DNA of 64,000 nucleotides from NCBI GenBank assembly GCA_964016985.1, contig OZ024825.1:29627893-29691892 (forward strand). The letters run 5' to 3'. The notes beneath the pieces were generated by a model that saw nothing but the letters and a program-made list of their open reading frames with translations, was not told where the DNA came from and ran no database searches. Positions 43,443 through 54,855 of the stretch are shown here, in pieces. The translations under genes were made by a program, and so were the position numbers. Source of the DNA: Anodontia alba. Its lineage: Eukaryota > Mollusca > Bivalvia > Lucinida > Lucinidae. Numbering within the stretch: the first letter of the stretch is position 1; each line of letters starts with the position of its first letter.

Positions 43443-44395
43443 TACTCGCAAGTCCATCCCCTCAAAACTACCCCGCCTGAAAGTTTATTCATCCCCCCGT
43501 AAACGAAATCAAACCGAAAATGCGCTGAAATGAAGTATTAGCAGACGACATTTAGATATCATATTCTCAGTATTTGTAACTGAAAATATGTACTGACATT
43601 TCATACCTAATAGGAAATGATTCACTTGTAATCTGAGTCCCAATTTTTGTATCTGGGAAAGTACGACGTATATCGCTCATTTGTTGTCTGCCAATTTCGT
43701 CTTCAGCGTACTGAACGCCAATGACCCTTATTGTGGTTATGTATTAAATGTAAATGTATATGCTTGTTTGGAAATTAATATATTGTACTTTAAGGTGGAC
43801 AAAGACCCACTTGGCCTCATTTGATAAATTTAAGAAGCACTCCTAAAAATCTAGCAACACGTTAGTTTATGACGCACATAAAAAACAATGACAGTGTAGG
43901 TTTCATTAGTTTATTTGAGTCTCATCCATGATACAAAAATACCAATATTAAAACACACCATGCCACTATTTTATTAGTTACTGGACTCGTTATTGGTGGA
44001 CTTTTAGTACACGACAGTACCAATCTAAAAAGAAGAAATCACATGGTAGTCATAATTAAATCCCTCGTGGGGGGGGGGGGGGGGGGGGGGTGGGGGGGGG
44101 GGGGGTAGGGGGGGGGGTTTAAATCTACTCGTAATTCAGTTATAATTTGAACAGCCAGAGTGAACAACAAAGCGCGCGATTTGGCCTATCCATACCACCA
44201 TATCAGACTATAAAAGTAAATCTGTACAATTATAATAATTATCGTTATTATTAGTAAAACCTTCTCATAAAATACACTTTAAAGTAATAATGTTTATGAA
44301 ATGCAGATGAAAGAAAGTAGTCATTGTAAATGGCGTCCTAATTAAGTCAAAACACGCGCACGCACAGAGCACCAGATACGGCGTTTTTTCGGCGT
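43443..44395. other. no gene; decayed pal-B and a long G tract
   Basis: 43536-43735 is a decayed pal-B (AGCAGACGACATTTAG to TTGTTGTCTGCC). 44070-44117 is nearly pure G. The remainder is unique-looking, AT-rich and without a credible frame. Confidence 0.5.
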
Positions 44396-44515
44396 AATGT
44401 TCTTATTTCTCCATGAAAATATGTATTGTGGGTACTCATTAGAAGCGCCTCATGCGAGGCGCTTCTAATGAGTACCCATAACACACATTTTCATGGAAAG
44501 ATACGATAAAAACAT
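44396..44515. repeat. pal-H copy
   Basis: TTCTCCATGAAAATATGTAT and complement around GAAGCGCCTCATGCGAGGCG. Confidence 0.8.
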
Positions 44516-44914
44516 CTATCTCGATACTCCTCTAATCTGGAGTTATGCATAAACAGATCTTTTTTTCAAGTTCAGTGCTATACGCAATCTGAATATAGCA
44601 TTTCCTATAATACACAACTACAGAAAAAAAAAAAAAGAAAAAATAGGGCCTATATGTATGTAGCTTAATTATATATAATTGCTTTGTTCAAATATAAAAC
44701 GATTTTGTTGGTATCATAACGCCACAGAGTACATAAAAGTACACAAATGAAATGCATGTGGCAGGCCTGTATAACATGCTGTAATGCAAAAATCCAATGC
44801 GTGGCTATGTCAAGTCTTTTTTTTTTTTTTAAGGGTGCACACTTTTTTTTTGGAAGGGTGCACACGTTAAAACCGCTCGATTCAAGGTAAGGAAATTGCA
44901 CTTTTCTCAGGCTA

Positions 44915-45195
44915 TAGCCAACCGATTTTCATAAAACAATGTACATCGCATATTCGAATATGAGCACTATTCATAAACAAACAGCGTATTCATATTCTGC
45001 ATGCAGCATTTGCAAAAATTCGAAGCAAAATGTAATTTTCGCGACGGAAATGTTGGGAGTGTTCACACTTACATTTGCTTCGAATGTATGCAAATACTGC
45101 ACGCAGGATTTAAATAAGCTATACGTTTATGAAAAGTGCTCATATTCGCATATGCGATGCACTTTGTTTTTATGAAAATTGGTTGGATATAACCT
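44915..45195. mobile_element. 0.28-kb inverted-repeat element
   Basis: ATAGCCAACCGATTTTCATA pairs with TATGAAAATTGGTTGGATAT at the ends. CATATTCGAATATGAGCACT, AAATTCGAAGCAAAATGT and their complements pair further in. It is a single copy here. Bases 44516-44914 hold A- and T-runs only. Confidence 0.65.
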
Positions 45196-45204
45196 TAGAA
45201 AAGT

Positions 45205-45640
45205 TAACTTCGCGCAGGCTGATCAGGACCTTCGTTGCCGCTAACAGAATTAATGGATATTGGAGGATATGTCAACGAACAGAGATTGTCAAGATCAGAC
45301 TGCACGGTTACGCACGCTCATCTGGACGTCCGCTGTTCGCTTATGGCGAAAGGACCTTTTTCCCACGTTATGCATCATATACGCACATCAAAGTGATAAA
45401 GGGCCCTTGTGCCATATTCGAGTATCGAAGGCCAAGATCAGTCTGTTCATCCGCGCATCCCTGCATCCGCGCATTATCTGTGCGTCGATAAATATACTCC
45501 AGCATCCGATAAGTCTGTAAGCCGGCAATGCTTTGTGCAGGTTTTGCCCGCACATTGTCCCAGTTTGTGTATTCATTACATAAGTAGGCTGCGTCAAGCG
45601 AAACAGTGTCTTCGAGCACATACCAAATGTGCAGATTCAG
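45205..45640. repeat. pal-N copies
   Basis: CGCAGGCTGATCAGGACCTT, GGCGAAAGGACCTTTTTCC and TGATAAAGGGCCCTTGTGCC are pal-N parts. The overlapping frames on both strands here come from these hairpins. Confidence 0.5.
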
Positions 45641-45708
45641 ATCATAGTGTACAACAAGGGCGTCTGTAGTTTTAAATGAACAGCCAGAAATTGCCTTAAA
45701 ACCTATTA

Positions 45709-46065
45709 CAGCCGAACCTCAATAGCTCAAACACCGATGGCTCGTTTACCATTGGTAATTCGAACTCGTTTTTGAGTCCCTTCGGAATTCCTCCGATTGC
45801 TCAAGAAAACGGATAATTTGGGAAATTTTCTTATTATATCATGAAATTGTATAATTTGTGTACTCATTAGAATCGCCTCATCGAGGCGATTCTAATGAGT
45901 ACACTCAACGTACAATTATTGTGAGGATATCGAAACTATTTCCCAAAGTTATCGCTGTTTGCTTCCTGACCTGGTGCCATGATTAAGTCTCAGTGGCTCG
46001 AACTACCCAGATCTCGAACAAATTTACATGGTCCAATGGATGTTCGACCCTCTGAAGTTCGACTA
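45709..46065. mobile_element. pal-D element
   Basis: CAGCCGAACCTCAATAGCTC to CTCTGAAGTTCGACTA, with a TTAGAATCGCCTCATCGAGG apex. The terminal TA is present on both sides. Confidence 0.8.
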
Positions 46066-46109
46066 TATGACACTTAGCGAATGAGAGTCCATTATACTAC
46101 CACTTGACG

Positions 46110-46435
46110 TGTCGAAAACTGCTTGATGTGCTTAGTAAACAGTGTAGACCCAGATGATGCGGCATTCAGTGACGTCTAATCTGGGTCTACACTGTTTGCT
46201 TAAGCAATGTGCCATAATACCATAAAGGTGGTTCCAGGTTTTATTTAAGCTGTTCAAGGTCAGATGCCAGTATGCGCATTCACAGTGACACGGTCTCATC
46301 ATGATCTATGTTGTCCTTTGATACATTCTGCAGTATTCAATGATTCTATGAGCGTACAGAGAAGACCTTGATTTCAGTGAGCGGCTGTGCAGTCTGATCT
46401 GAGCCTTTACTGTCCGTAGATGCCTCTAAAATCCC
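46110..46435. repeat. pal-G hairpin and pal-N fragment
   Basis: AACAGTGTAGACCCAGATGA with its complement (46138-46200) and a decayed pal-N at 46225-46435. Confidence 0.55.
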
Positions 46436-46462
46436 TTTCCGCATGGAATGGCTCCTTTTATG

Positions 46463-46815
46463 GGCCGCGTCAAGCGAAAAAATGCCTTCGAACAAGCGCA
46501 AAATGTGCAGATTCGTATCATCCTGCACATGCGCAAAGTATCACCAAGGCATTTGCTCTCCATTGAAACATTCTATAAATTGTATCCACCCAGCGGGCAC
46601 ATGACGTGTATACAACATTGTCTCAACGTCGATGCAACGTCATGACGTTGCATCGACGTTGAGGCGACGTTGTATAGACGCCATGTGTCTGCTGGGCAAT
46701 AATTCTGTTTGCGGACAGCGAAGGCCCTGATCAGACTGCGCGGATGCGCAGGCTGATCTGGACCTTCTCTGTCCGCACATGCTCAGAAGACACATTTTCG
46801 AATGACGCGGCTCAT
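46463..46815. mobile_element. pal-N element interrupted by a pal-M
   Basis: GGGCCGCGTCAAGCGAAAAA to CATTTTCGAATGACGCGGCT. The hairpin GCGAAGGCCCTGATCAGACT is clean. pal-M at 46589-46696 splits it, and the uninterrupted pal-N at 42880 reads GTATCCAATGATTCTG. Confidence 0.7.
46589..46696. mobile_element. pal-M element with 2-bp CA duplication
   Basis: CCCAGCGGGCACATGACG to CCATGTGTCTGCTGGG. CA at 46587-46588 and 46697-46698 is single in the empty pal-N. Confidence 0.85.
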
Positions 46816-46944
46816 GTAGGATTCCTGCCGTGAAAGTAGCAATCTTGCACGAATCTATACAATGTTACATGTGTTTGGGAAAATATGTTCTCTTACAGTG
46901 GGAAAACAATTAGGCTCAGTTTCAAAATATAACAGCATTTCTTA

Positions 46945-47215
46945 ACGCGTGGCATGTTGGTTACGTTGTTTTTTCAGAAGACGATATTTTGAAAAATTTT
47001 TCTTTGGTTTAACAAGCAGACTGTGTAGTTTTTTCGGAAGACGATATTTTGAAACATTTTACTTTGTTTTAATCGAAAACAAGGTTTGTCATGTCATGCA
47101 AATTGTCCCCTTAGTGCAAATTTACATGAAATATCAACACCGGTTTTTCTGGTAAAAAATAAGGTATCAAATTGTTGTCTGCTGAATTTGCTCATAGGGT
47201 GGTAAAGGTTAAACA
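46945..47215. repeat. pal-B copy with a 60-bp internal duplication
   Basis: AAGACGATATTTTGAAA occurs at 46978 and 47038, so the left arm is doubled. The right arm ends TTGTTGTCTGCTGAA and GTGGTAAAGGTTAA. Confidence 0.65.
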
Positions 47216-47299
47216 TGAGAACAGAACAAAGAAGGTTCATATGCACGTGCATCTTTGCAGTGTGAGTGATGCGAATCGCTAAACACTGCTAACAGAATC

Positions 47300-47379
47300 C
47301 GTTTATTAGGTGAATGGATACGGCTGAACGATTTTGCCGATTGCGCAAAGGAGGAAACTTTTGTAGACTGGAAATAAAG

Positions 47380-47412
<33 letters not shown>

Positions 47413-47720
47413 AAACGCGAAGCTACTCTTAAAAGAAAGAATTTACTCACAGAGTGAGCAAATTCTTTCCTTTTAAGTAGCCCCCAATGAGAAGGGAGGC
47501 AAATCTATCTAGATCAGCATTATTTCCTATTGGAGGTGTAAACATTCGTCACGGATAGTATACATTGGTTACGCCATCTACTGGTCATGTGCCACCAACG
47601 AATCCCAGATCAGCGTGTACATTTGCACGCGGGTGTGCAGGCACATGTTTGCCTTCTCTGTTTGCATGGGCCCCGGAGACACATTCTCGCATGACTTTCT
47701 TCATATGATCCTCGTGATGC
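47300..47720. repeat. pal-Q copy, A-run and pal-N fragment
   Basis: pal-Q blocks (CTACTCTTAAAAGAAAGAAT, TTCTTTCCTTTTAAGTAGCC) flank an A-run at 47380-47411. A pal-N scrap lies at 47600-47715. Confidence 0.5.
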
Positions 47721-47754
47721 CAATACAGTCCTTAATTCATAAAGCAACAATTAC

Positions 47755-47804
47755 ATTTTGGGCAGACGTCATTCTTAAGTATTGTTGTTTTTTTTTTTTT
47801 TGTT

Positions 47805-47877
<73 letters not shown>

Positions 47878-48030
47878 TCAGACATTTGAAATTTCATGTG
47901 ATTGTCTGCATGAGGGTCGACATTTCCTGTGAATCATCTAGCAGACGATTTACATGAACATTTCAAGCCTTATTTCTTCTGGAGAATAATGAAAAAAAAA
48001 AAATGTCGACTGCTACAAGTTTGCTTTAAT
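47755..48030. repeat. pal-C copy with (TAA)n/(TTA)n microsatellite
   Basis: ACATTTTGGGCAGACGTCAT on the left and TGTCGACTGCTAC on the right, with a palindromic AAT/ATT microsatellite at 47808-47877 in the left arm. Confidence 0.65.
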
Positions 48031-48167
48031 TATTAATTCCGTCTTGAGAAAACCTGCCATCAGCACAGAAACATACAGCATAGCCACAGATGAGCCGACG
48101 CGTCATATGAATCTAATCGGTTTTATCGCACCTGCTTGTAGCAGGGTGCGATATAGGCGTCCGATTT

Positions 48168-48242
48168 TCCGTCCGTCCGTCCGTCCGTCCGTCCGTCCGT
48201 CCGTCAGTCCGTCCGTCCGTCCGTCCGTCCGTCCGTCTGTCA
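48168..48242 (+). repeat. (GTCC)n microsatellite
   Basis: About 18 near-perfect GTCC units. The Ser-Val-Arg-Pro frame on the plus strand is this repeat. Confidence 0.95.
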
Positions 48243-48840
48243 ACATTTATGTCGACGTTCGACATTTATGTCAAAGTTAGTATTCTAATCAACTTCAAGA
48301 CTAAACAACCATCAAACTTTGCATGAAACATCTCCCTGACCTCCTGACTTTGCGACATAGGCGTCCGCTTTTCCGTATGTCTGTCCATTCGTCCGTCCGT
48401 CTGTCAACATTTATGTCGAAGTTCGACATTTATGTCAAAGTTAGTATTTTAATCAACTACAAGACTAAACAACCATCAAACCTTGCATGAAACATCTCCC
48501 TGACCTCCTGACTTTGCGACATAGGTGCCCACTTTTCCATTCGTCTGTCTGTTCATCCGTCTGTCTGTCCGTCTGTTAACAGTTCTGTTATGTCGAAGTT
48601 CGACATTTATGTCAAAGTTAGTATTCTAATCAACTACAAAACTAAACAACCATCAAACCTTGTATGAAACATCTCCCTGACCTCCCGACTTTGCGACATA
48701 GGTGCCCGCTTTTCCATTCGTCTGTCCGTTCATCCGTCCGTCTGTCTGTTAACAGTTCTGTTATGTCGAAGTTCGACATTTACGTCGAAGTTAGTATTCT
48801 AATCAACTACAATTCTACAACAACCATCATACCTTGCATG
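48243..48840. repeat. tandem array of about 164-177-bp units
   Basis: The motif GTCGAAGTTCGACATTTATG recurs with GTCGA starts at about 48251, 48415, 48592 and 48765. Each unit also has ACCATCAAACCTTGCATGAA, CTCCCTGACCTCCTGACTTT and a GTCC/GTCT-rich piece. Confidence 0.85.
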
Positions 48841-49950
48841 ACACACCTCCCTGACCTCCTGACTTGGCAGGTATGTTGACCCAGTGACCTTGACCTATAT
48901 TTTGCGCTCCATTGACTTTGACACAATTTACGTTGACGTTGCAGATCTTCTCAACTATAAGGCGTACAACTACCAAACCTTGCATAATGCTTCTCCTAGA
49001 TGTACTGACCTGGCAGGTACCTTGACCCGGTGACCTTGACCTATATTTTGCGCTCCAGTGACTTTGACATATTTTGCGTCGACGTTCGATATCTCCTCGA
49101 CTATAAGGCCTACAACCATCAAACCTTGCAAAGTGCTTCTTCTCAATGTACTGACTTGGCAGATACCTTGACCTGGTGACCTTGACCTATATTTTGGCTG
49201 CAGTGACTTTGACATAATTTACGTCAATGTTCCAGATCTCCTCAAGTGTAAGACCTCTAGCCACCAAACCTTGCATAGTGCTTCTCCTAGATGTACTGAC
49301 TCGGCAGGTATCTTGACCCAGTGACCTTGACCTATATTTTGCGGTCCAGTGCCTTTTACACATTTTACGTCAACGTTCAATATCTCCTCAACTGTAAGGC
49401 CTACAACCATCAAACCTTGCATAGTGTTTCTCCTCAATGTACGGACTCAGCAGGTACCTTCACTGGTTGACCTTGACCTATATTTCGCGCTCCATTGACT
49501 TTTACATCTTTTAAGTCACCCTTTCATATGTCATCAACTGTAAGGCCTTCAACCACCAAACCTTATATAGCACTTCTTCTCGATGTACTGACTCAGCATG
49601 TACCTTGACCTCGTGACCTTGACCTATATTGTGCACTCCAGTGACTTCGACACATTTTATGTTGATGTTCGGTATCTCCTCAAATATAAGGCCTACAACC
49701 ACTAAACCTTGCATAGTGCTTCACCTCATTGCACTGGCTTGGCAGGTACCTTGACCCGGTGACCTTGACCTATATTTGACACATTTTACACTGATGTTTG
49801 ATAACTCCTCAACTATAAGGCCTACAACCACCATACCTTGCATTGTGCTTCTCCTTGATGTACTGAATTAGCAGGTACCTTGACCCGTGACCTTGACCTA
49901 TATTTCATGCTCCAGTGACTTTTACACATTTTACGTCAACGTTCCATTAT
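48841..49950. repeat. tandem array of 146-bp units with TGACCTTGACCT motif
   Basis: TGACCTTGACCT starts at 48885, 49031, 49177, 49322, 49468, 49614, 49760 and 49888, giving spacings of 146, 146, 145, 146, 146, 146 and 128. Each unit also has CTCCTCAACTATAAGGCCTA and CAAACCTTGCATAGTGCTTC. On the minus strand the motif reads AGGTCAAGGTCA. Minus-strand frames here are repeat translations. Confidence 0.9.
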
Positions 49951-50496
49951 CATTGGGCTGTATGATACGAAAAGTCAGTGCTGAAGATATAGCCATTAGA
50001 GGGAATGGGACTGGCCTGGAATATATGTGCCCCACTAGGCACTTTGTCTACATTTTTTCAACCCAGTTTTCCAAGTAAGCACTGCTAAGAATGAAATAAA
50101 CTTATTTAATAACCACGTTCTGATTGTGGCTCCTGTGACTTTTGCCCCAGCAGGTGCGATGACGCCTTCCGCGGAATTCTTGTTTTGCTGGTCATCGATA
50201 GATTCTACGATATTCTTCGAGTCTGTAAGCGAACGAGAAACGCCCGGATCGCAGATTCACAGGCCAATTCCGACCTTCGCATATCTCACAATGATTAGAA
50301 TACTCCTTTTCTAAAAGTACTGTTAATTTGTAAGACAGTGTTATGTCTGTAATGTGTTCTACATGCATCATGCATGAAATTAGTATAGGTCAATGCGATA
50401 TATGTTATGGCAGTGCGAAAAAAAATTGAGTAACAGATTACTCAAAACACATATAGGCACTTGTTTCATGGAGAGAAAAAAGTCCACCCTCCCTCT
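49951..50496. other. no gene recognised
   Basis: Unique-looking sequence after the arrays. The 62-codon plus frame at 50126 has no recognisable motif. Confidence 0.4.
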
Positions 50497-50637
50497 TCTC
50501 GTCGAGGCGGTTCTAACGAGTACCTACAATCTACGTTTTGAGCAGAAATAGGAAAATATCAGAGTTTTTCATCTGAAAATTTTCAGTTTTTGGAGATGAA
50601 ATTTTCTATATATTTGAATAGGCGTGTTTTCGTAATG
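50497..50637. repeat. pal-A right half
   Basis: It begins inside the apex (TCGTCGAGGCGGTTCTAACG) and runs to GGCGTGTTTTCGTAATG. The left half is missing. Confidence 0.8.
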
Positions 50638-50747
50638 GTTGTAACAAAATCGCCTAGGCAAATTGCGTCCTACATGTTTCTGCACATGGATTGACTGTGG
50701 GGTTTAATAACACGTCAACTCTTGCGAGCCATTTTGTGTCGTTTCCC

Positions 50748-50845
50748 AGAGAAAGAGAAAAGAAAGATAGAAGAGATGGTAGAGGAGATGAAAGAGAGGG
50801 ACAGGGGAGAAAGAGGAACGGGAATGAAAGTGAAGAAATAAAAAT
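50748..50845 (+). repeat. purine-rich tract
   Basis: A 98-bp run of almost only A and G (AGAGATGGTAGAGGAGATGA...). The Arg/Glu/Lys-rich frame through it is low-complexity. A pal-N-like scrap follows at 50920-51030. Confidence 0.7.
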
Positions 50846-51068
50846 ATTCCCCCTCTACCCTTTCCTGCTGCAAGGATAGCAGACCTTTCTGTACTGTATC
50901 CCAATATCAGTTGGACGCCCCTGTGAGGCAAGATGCAAGACACCTTTGCCTCACCTAACCACCTGCTACGCATGGACTGATCTGATTGCTTGTGAGCAGT
51001 CTGGCCTGTGCGTGTGTGGAGACGCATTTCGAATGTAAAAAAGACCCAGAAACATGCGTGTTTACCAC

Positions 51069-51290
51069 CGTATTTACCGTTAATATTCAGACAAGTTGAC
51101 TCGTAATACTTACTCTAAATATGAGCAAGTCCATCTTACTACTATACCTTTGTGTGTCTAAAGCTGTTAGATGAATGGCAAACAATGCTAATACTGCTCA
51201 GATCAACCGGTGCATCTGCAAAACCAGATTATCAGAATCTACACGCATTATCATGAATCTAGACAAATTTGACTTATAAATTAATACACA
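51069..51290. repeat. pal-G copy, decayed
   Basis: ACCGTATTTACCGTTAATAT opens it and GGCAAACAATGCTAATACTG marks the centre. The right end is lost. Confidence 0.55.
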
Positions 51291-51308
51291 TTGTATTACG
51301 CGCGCTAT

Positions 51309-51415
51309 CCCAGTAAGCATTCTTTATAAATCTATAGCGGACCGTTATCGGCCCGTCAGCTACCCTGACGGGCCGATAACGGCCCGCTGTAGATTTATAA
51401 AGAATGCTAGCTGGG
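51309..51415. mobile_element. pal-L element with 2-bp AT duplication
   Basis: CCCAGTAAGCATTCTTTATA to AAGAATGCTAGCTGGG, with AT at 51307-51308 and 51416-51417. Bases 51416-51812 are AT-rich with nothing recognised. Confidence 0.85.
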
Positions 51416-51812
51416 ATGTTGCGTGTATCATAAACAATGTGATAAAATGCAATTTCTTAATCCAGTTTAACAGGTAAGGTACAACCAAACCTACAACAGT
51501 TGTTATTCTTTTTATATGTATGCAAATCATATGATACTAATATCTAGAACTAATAAAGACCCTAAGTTTTTACCTCCTGGGTGTTTTAAAATAATGTGTT
51601 TATGTATTAAAAATGCAATTATTTGTTTTGCCTTAAACTTCCTCCAATATTATATAGGACAAATATGAAATGCTATTGATTTTATAAGATATAACGTTTT
51701 GATATATTATGTAAAATGTCTAAGTATTTGTTCACTTTCGTAAGTAAATCGCAAAAAAGTCTCGAAAAAAGTAGGCCCAGTACCGACAATAACATAAAAG
51801 ATTACAATTTAA

Positions 51813-52004
51813 CCTTACCACTTCCTGGGCAAATTGAGCAGACGGCATAGTAATAATGTTTTTCTTATTTTCCCAGAAAATAGACTTTGAAAATCTCCTT
51901 TTGAGACAGTTTGCATAAAAAGTAAAAGCCCAATTTTAGTGAAAAATAAGGGAAAAAAATCAAAATGTCGTCTGCTGATTTTTTTTTACCCAGCATGCCA
52001 AGCG
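51813..52004. mobile_element. pal-B element with TTAA duplication
   Basis: TTAA at 51809-51812 and 52005-52008. GCAGACGGCATAGTAATAAT and TGTCGTCTGCTGATTTT arms, with the central ATGCAAATTG block lost. Bases 52009-52350 hold nothing recognised. Confidence 0.7.
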
Positions 52005-52354
52005 TTAATAAAAGCTCGAAACTCATATTGGTATTTTATGCATTAACGGTATATACAGGCAATCATGCCCGAATACATCGGAAGATAAGCCAAAAATTCA
52101 ACAACAAATTGCTGCATCATCTGTTTTGCATAATTTGGCAGTTTAAAACATTTTATGCATTGAAACTCCTCGATTAAAAGTCAGCAGTTTCAAAGTTGAA
52201 TACCACTATGGGCAACCCGCTGTCGTACCTGTGCGTAAACACGTGCATTACTGCATAAAACCATTGCTTATACTACCCACAAGAATTTACCTTTTGGGTG
52301 GATGAAGCGTAATGAATACTATTCATTTAAATGGGGATTAATAAAGTAGTTTAA

Positions 52355-52705
52355 CTCTTTCTGCGCCAAATTTAAGACTATATTTGTCGTCTACTTTTTT
52401 TTTTTAACAAACTATCGATTGGAAAGAAGTTTAAATGTAAAGTTTGAAAGACGACTGAATGTCAAACAGCGCAGATCCTGATGAGACGACTTATGAGTCG
52501 TCTCATCTGGATCTACGCTGTTTGCAAACGCCTATTGTTATCGCCTGTGGCAGTGAAAGAGTGATGGGGACTCCACACACTTGGCAGAATTTCATCCATT
52601 TTACAAGGGAAGCAAATTTGTGACTTCCTGTTTGATTTCCTGCACAAAAGCCCGTTCTGAAAGTGGTCTACTAATAAAAGGAAAGAATCCCCCACCCCAG
52701 TGATT
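52355..52705. repeat. pal-I copy followed by pal-Q
   Basis: TTAACTCTTTCTGCGCCAAA to GCCTGTGGCAGTGAAAGAG (52355-52562) with a GATGAGACGACTTATGAGTC hairpin. pal-Q then runs to 52705 (CTGCACAAAAGCCCGTTCTG, CTACTAATAAAAGGAAAGAA). Confidence 0.7.
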
Positions 52706-53016
52706 AGTCGAGTCTTTCTCTCTTAGATTATATAGTGACACCTCCTTACAACGACAGCGTTTCTTCCCAAAGACGTTGCCATTAAAATGAATTTGCTGTT
52801 GAACAGAATACTTAATGAGCAGATTGATATGTAAGAAAGGTCTTGTTTTGTTCTCATTTCCTCATAGAACAAATGCTTTGGATATTTGTTAGAATCGCAT
52901 CACCGAGACAATTCTAACAAATATCCAAAACACATGCTTCTTTAAAGTAGTAACTACAATATTCTTGCATAATTTGTGACTAATTGTCACCTCTTAAGCA
53001 TTTGTTCCATTAAAAT

Positions 53017-53437
53017 TAGGGCTGGCACGGTTAATCGGATAATCGATTAATTAATCGATAAATTCCACAAAAATGACTGTCATTACAGATTTGCTAATAA
53101 TCGATCATTTGATTTCTGCGTTTGTTACTTTACCGTATTTACCCTTAGTATTCAGACACCTCAACTCCTTATCATACTTTTATCTAAAATTTGAACAAAT
53201 CCAATATACTACCCACTGTTGTGTCTAAAATAGCTGTGTTAGTGGCAAACAGTGTAGACCCTGATGAGACGCCGCATTTGCGGAGTCTCATCTGGTCTAC
53301 ACTGTTTGCTCAATATAACATATGAAAGGGTCATAGGTAAAATTAAGATCACATATTCAGCGATTACTAATCGATTATCAATCACAATGGCAGGACTGAT
53401 AATCGATTATCTTTTCAGCTCTGATTAGCCAGCCCTA
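53017..53437. mobile_element. hAT non-autonomous element with perfect 8-bp duplication
   Basis: The ends TAGGGCTGGCACGGTTAATC and TTAGCCAGCCCTA are flanked by ATTAAAAT at 53009-53016 and 53438-53445. The arms carry AATCGATTA blocks. An 8-bp duplication and (T/C)AGGGCTGGC ends are typical of hAT. No transposase is present. Confidence 0.85.
53131..53335. repeat. pal-G copy nested in the hAT element
   Basis: ACCGTATTTACCCTTAGTAT to CTACACTGTTTGCTCAATA, with a CTGATGAGACGCCGCATTTG hairpin. It is the innermost layer of the nest. Confidence 0.75.
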
Positions 53438-53719
53438 ATTAAAATGAGTTTTTTTTTTATTTGTACAGAACTTTTAATGAGCAGATTGATATATAAGAAA
53501 AGTCTTGTTTTGTTCTTGTTTCCTCATAGAACAAATGTTTTGGATATTTGTATATACATATATACAAAAGATATGTTTCTTTACAGTATTAAATACAATA
53601 TTCTTGCATAATTTGTGACTAATTGTAACCTCTTAAGCGAAGGTTTCAGGACAGTCAAATTGTTATTATAGCGAATTTTATCGTTGTATCGAGTGTCGGT
53701 ATAAAGAGGGTTGTCTGTA

Positions 53720-54228
53720 CTCCTCTCCAGAGGTGGGGCAAATCAACTTTGACACAGCTATTTCTCCTAAAAGTTTATCCATTCAAAAATCAGAAACAGA
53801 CTTCAGACAAAATAGGAGCCACGGCATGAGTAAAGGCATCTTCTGGGTACAGTGACACCTGTGTAAGAAAGCCACCTTTGAGACTGTCTTTAGTGGTTGA
53901 TGTGGAAAGGTGGCCGAGTCGTCTCATCAGGATCTACACTGTTTGCCTGAATTCTGCTTTGATTTTGACTGAGAACAATATTTGGAACAATGGTTCTGAC
54001 CAGATTCAGAGATGGAAGAGTCCACTTCAGAAAAGTCAGGAATGAAACGGTTATCATCGTGATTTCTCAAGTAAATTCCCAATTTCCTTCAAACTGTGGT
54101 AATTAACTTCAGTATATATCAAGGAAATTGAAAAGAACAGTTGCGAGTTAAATATAAGAATTAATGAAAGAACATAAAAGTGTTGTAAACAAGAACTATG
54201 TTCTGTTTGCAATATATGTGTGGGAATG
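53720..54228. other. no gene; pal-Z right half
   Basis: GTCTCATCAGGATCTACACT to GATGGAAGAGTCCACTTCAG (53920-54035) matches the right half of 34497-34680. The rest is unrecognised. Confidence 0.45.
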
Positions 54229-54508
54229 CATCACGAAAACACATCTTTGTAATTTTGACCCCTAAAACCCCACTTTTATGTAGAAAAATGGGGTTTACAG
54301 GGGTATACACTATTTTTCTTATTTCTGCTATAAAACATAGATTGTGGGTACCCGTTAGAACCGCCTCGATGAGGCGGTTCTGACGAGTATCCACAATCTC
54401 TGTTTCGAACAAAAGTAACAAAAAGATCACATTTTTTTTCATTTGAAACTTTTCGTTTTTGCAGCCAGAAAAAGAGGCATTATATTGAATGGGCGTGTTT
54501 TCGTAATG
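54229..54508. mobile_element. pal-A element
   Basis: CATCACGAAAACACATC to GGGCGTGTTTTCGTAATG with a GAACCGCCTCGATGAGGCGG apex. Confidence 0.82.
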
Positions 54509-54855
54509 GTACCTTCAGACATGTGCGCTATATCTTCAGATATGTGCAGACATGTCTATCGATAGCCCAGGGTTCAATGCCACTTCAAACGGTCAACGAA
54601 AACTCTGTTCAGAAGGCTGTTCGGAGTATTCGCTTGGGGCATATTGCGTATGGTACATTTTCTTTCGTTACGGTCCCTATGTTTTTATGAAATGCACAAC
54701 TTTTATGAGAAAAAAGCCTACACATGCGCTAACTTGTCTGAAGCTACATACCGCAGTAATTTCCACATGACAGCATATTGGAGCCTCGACATGAGAAAAA
54801 AAAAGCACATCGGGCATATGTGAACAGCAATGACGCAGATCAGTATATATATATA

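Larger units (their letters stand above)
52733..53719. mobile_element. pal-E, partly duplicated, hosting a hAT element
   Basis: AGTGACACCTCCTTACAACG opens and AAAGAGGGTTGTCTG closes it, with TA next to both. The body from ATTAAAATGA to GTGACTAATTGT occurs twice (52790-52995 and 53438-53635). A hAT element of 421 bp splits the second copy. Confidence 0.7.

Noticed and set aside
48044..48280. Ser/Val/Arg/Pro-repeat frame
   Set aside because: It is the (GTCC)n microsatellite.
48970..49714. Minus-strand frames across the 146-bp array
   Set aside because: Each frame is one or two repeat units. 146 is not a multiple of three, so no frame persists along the array.
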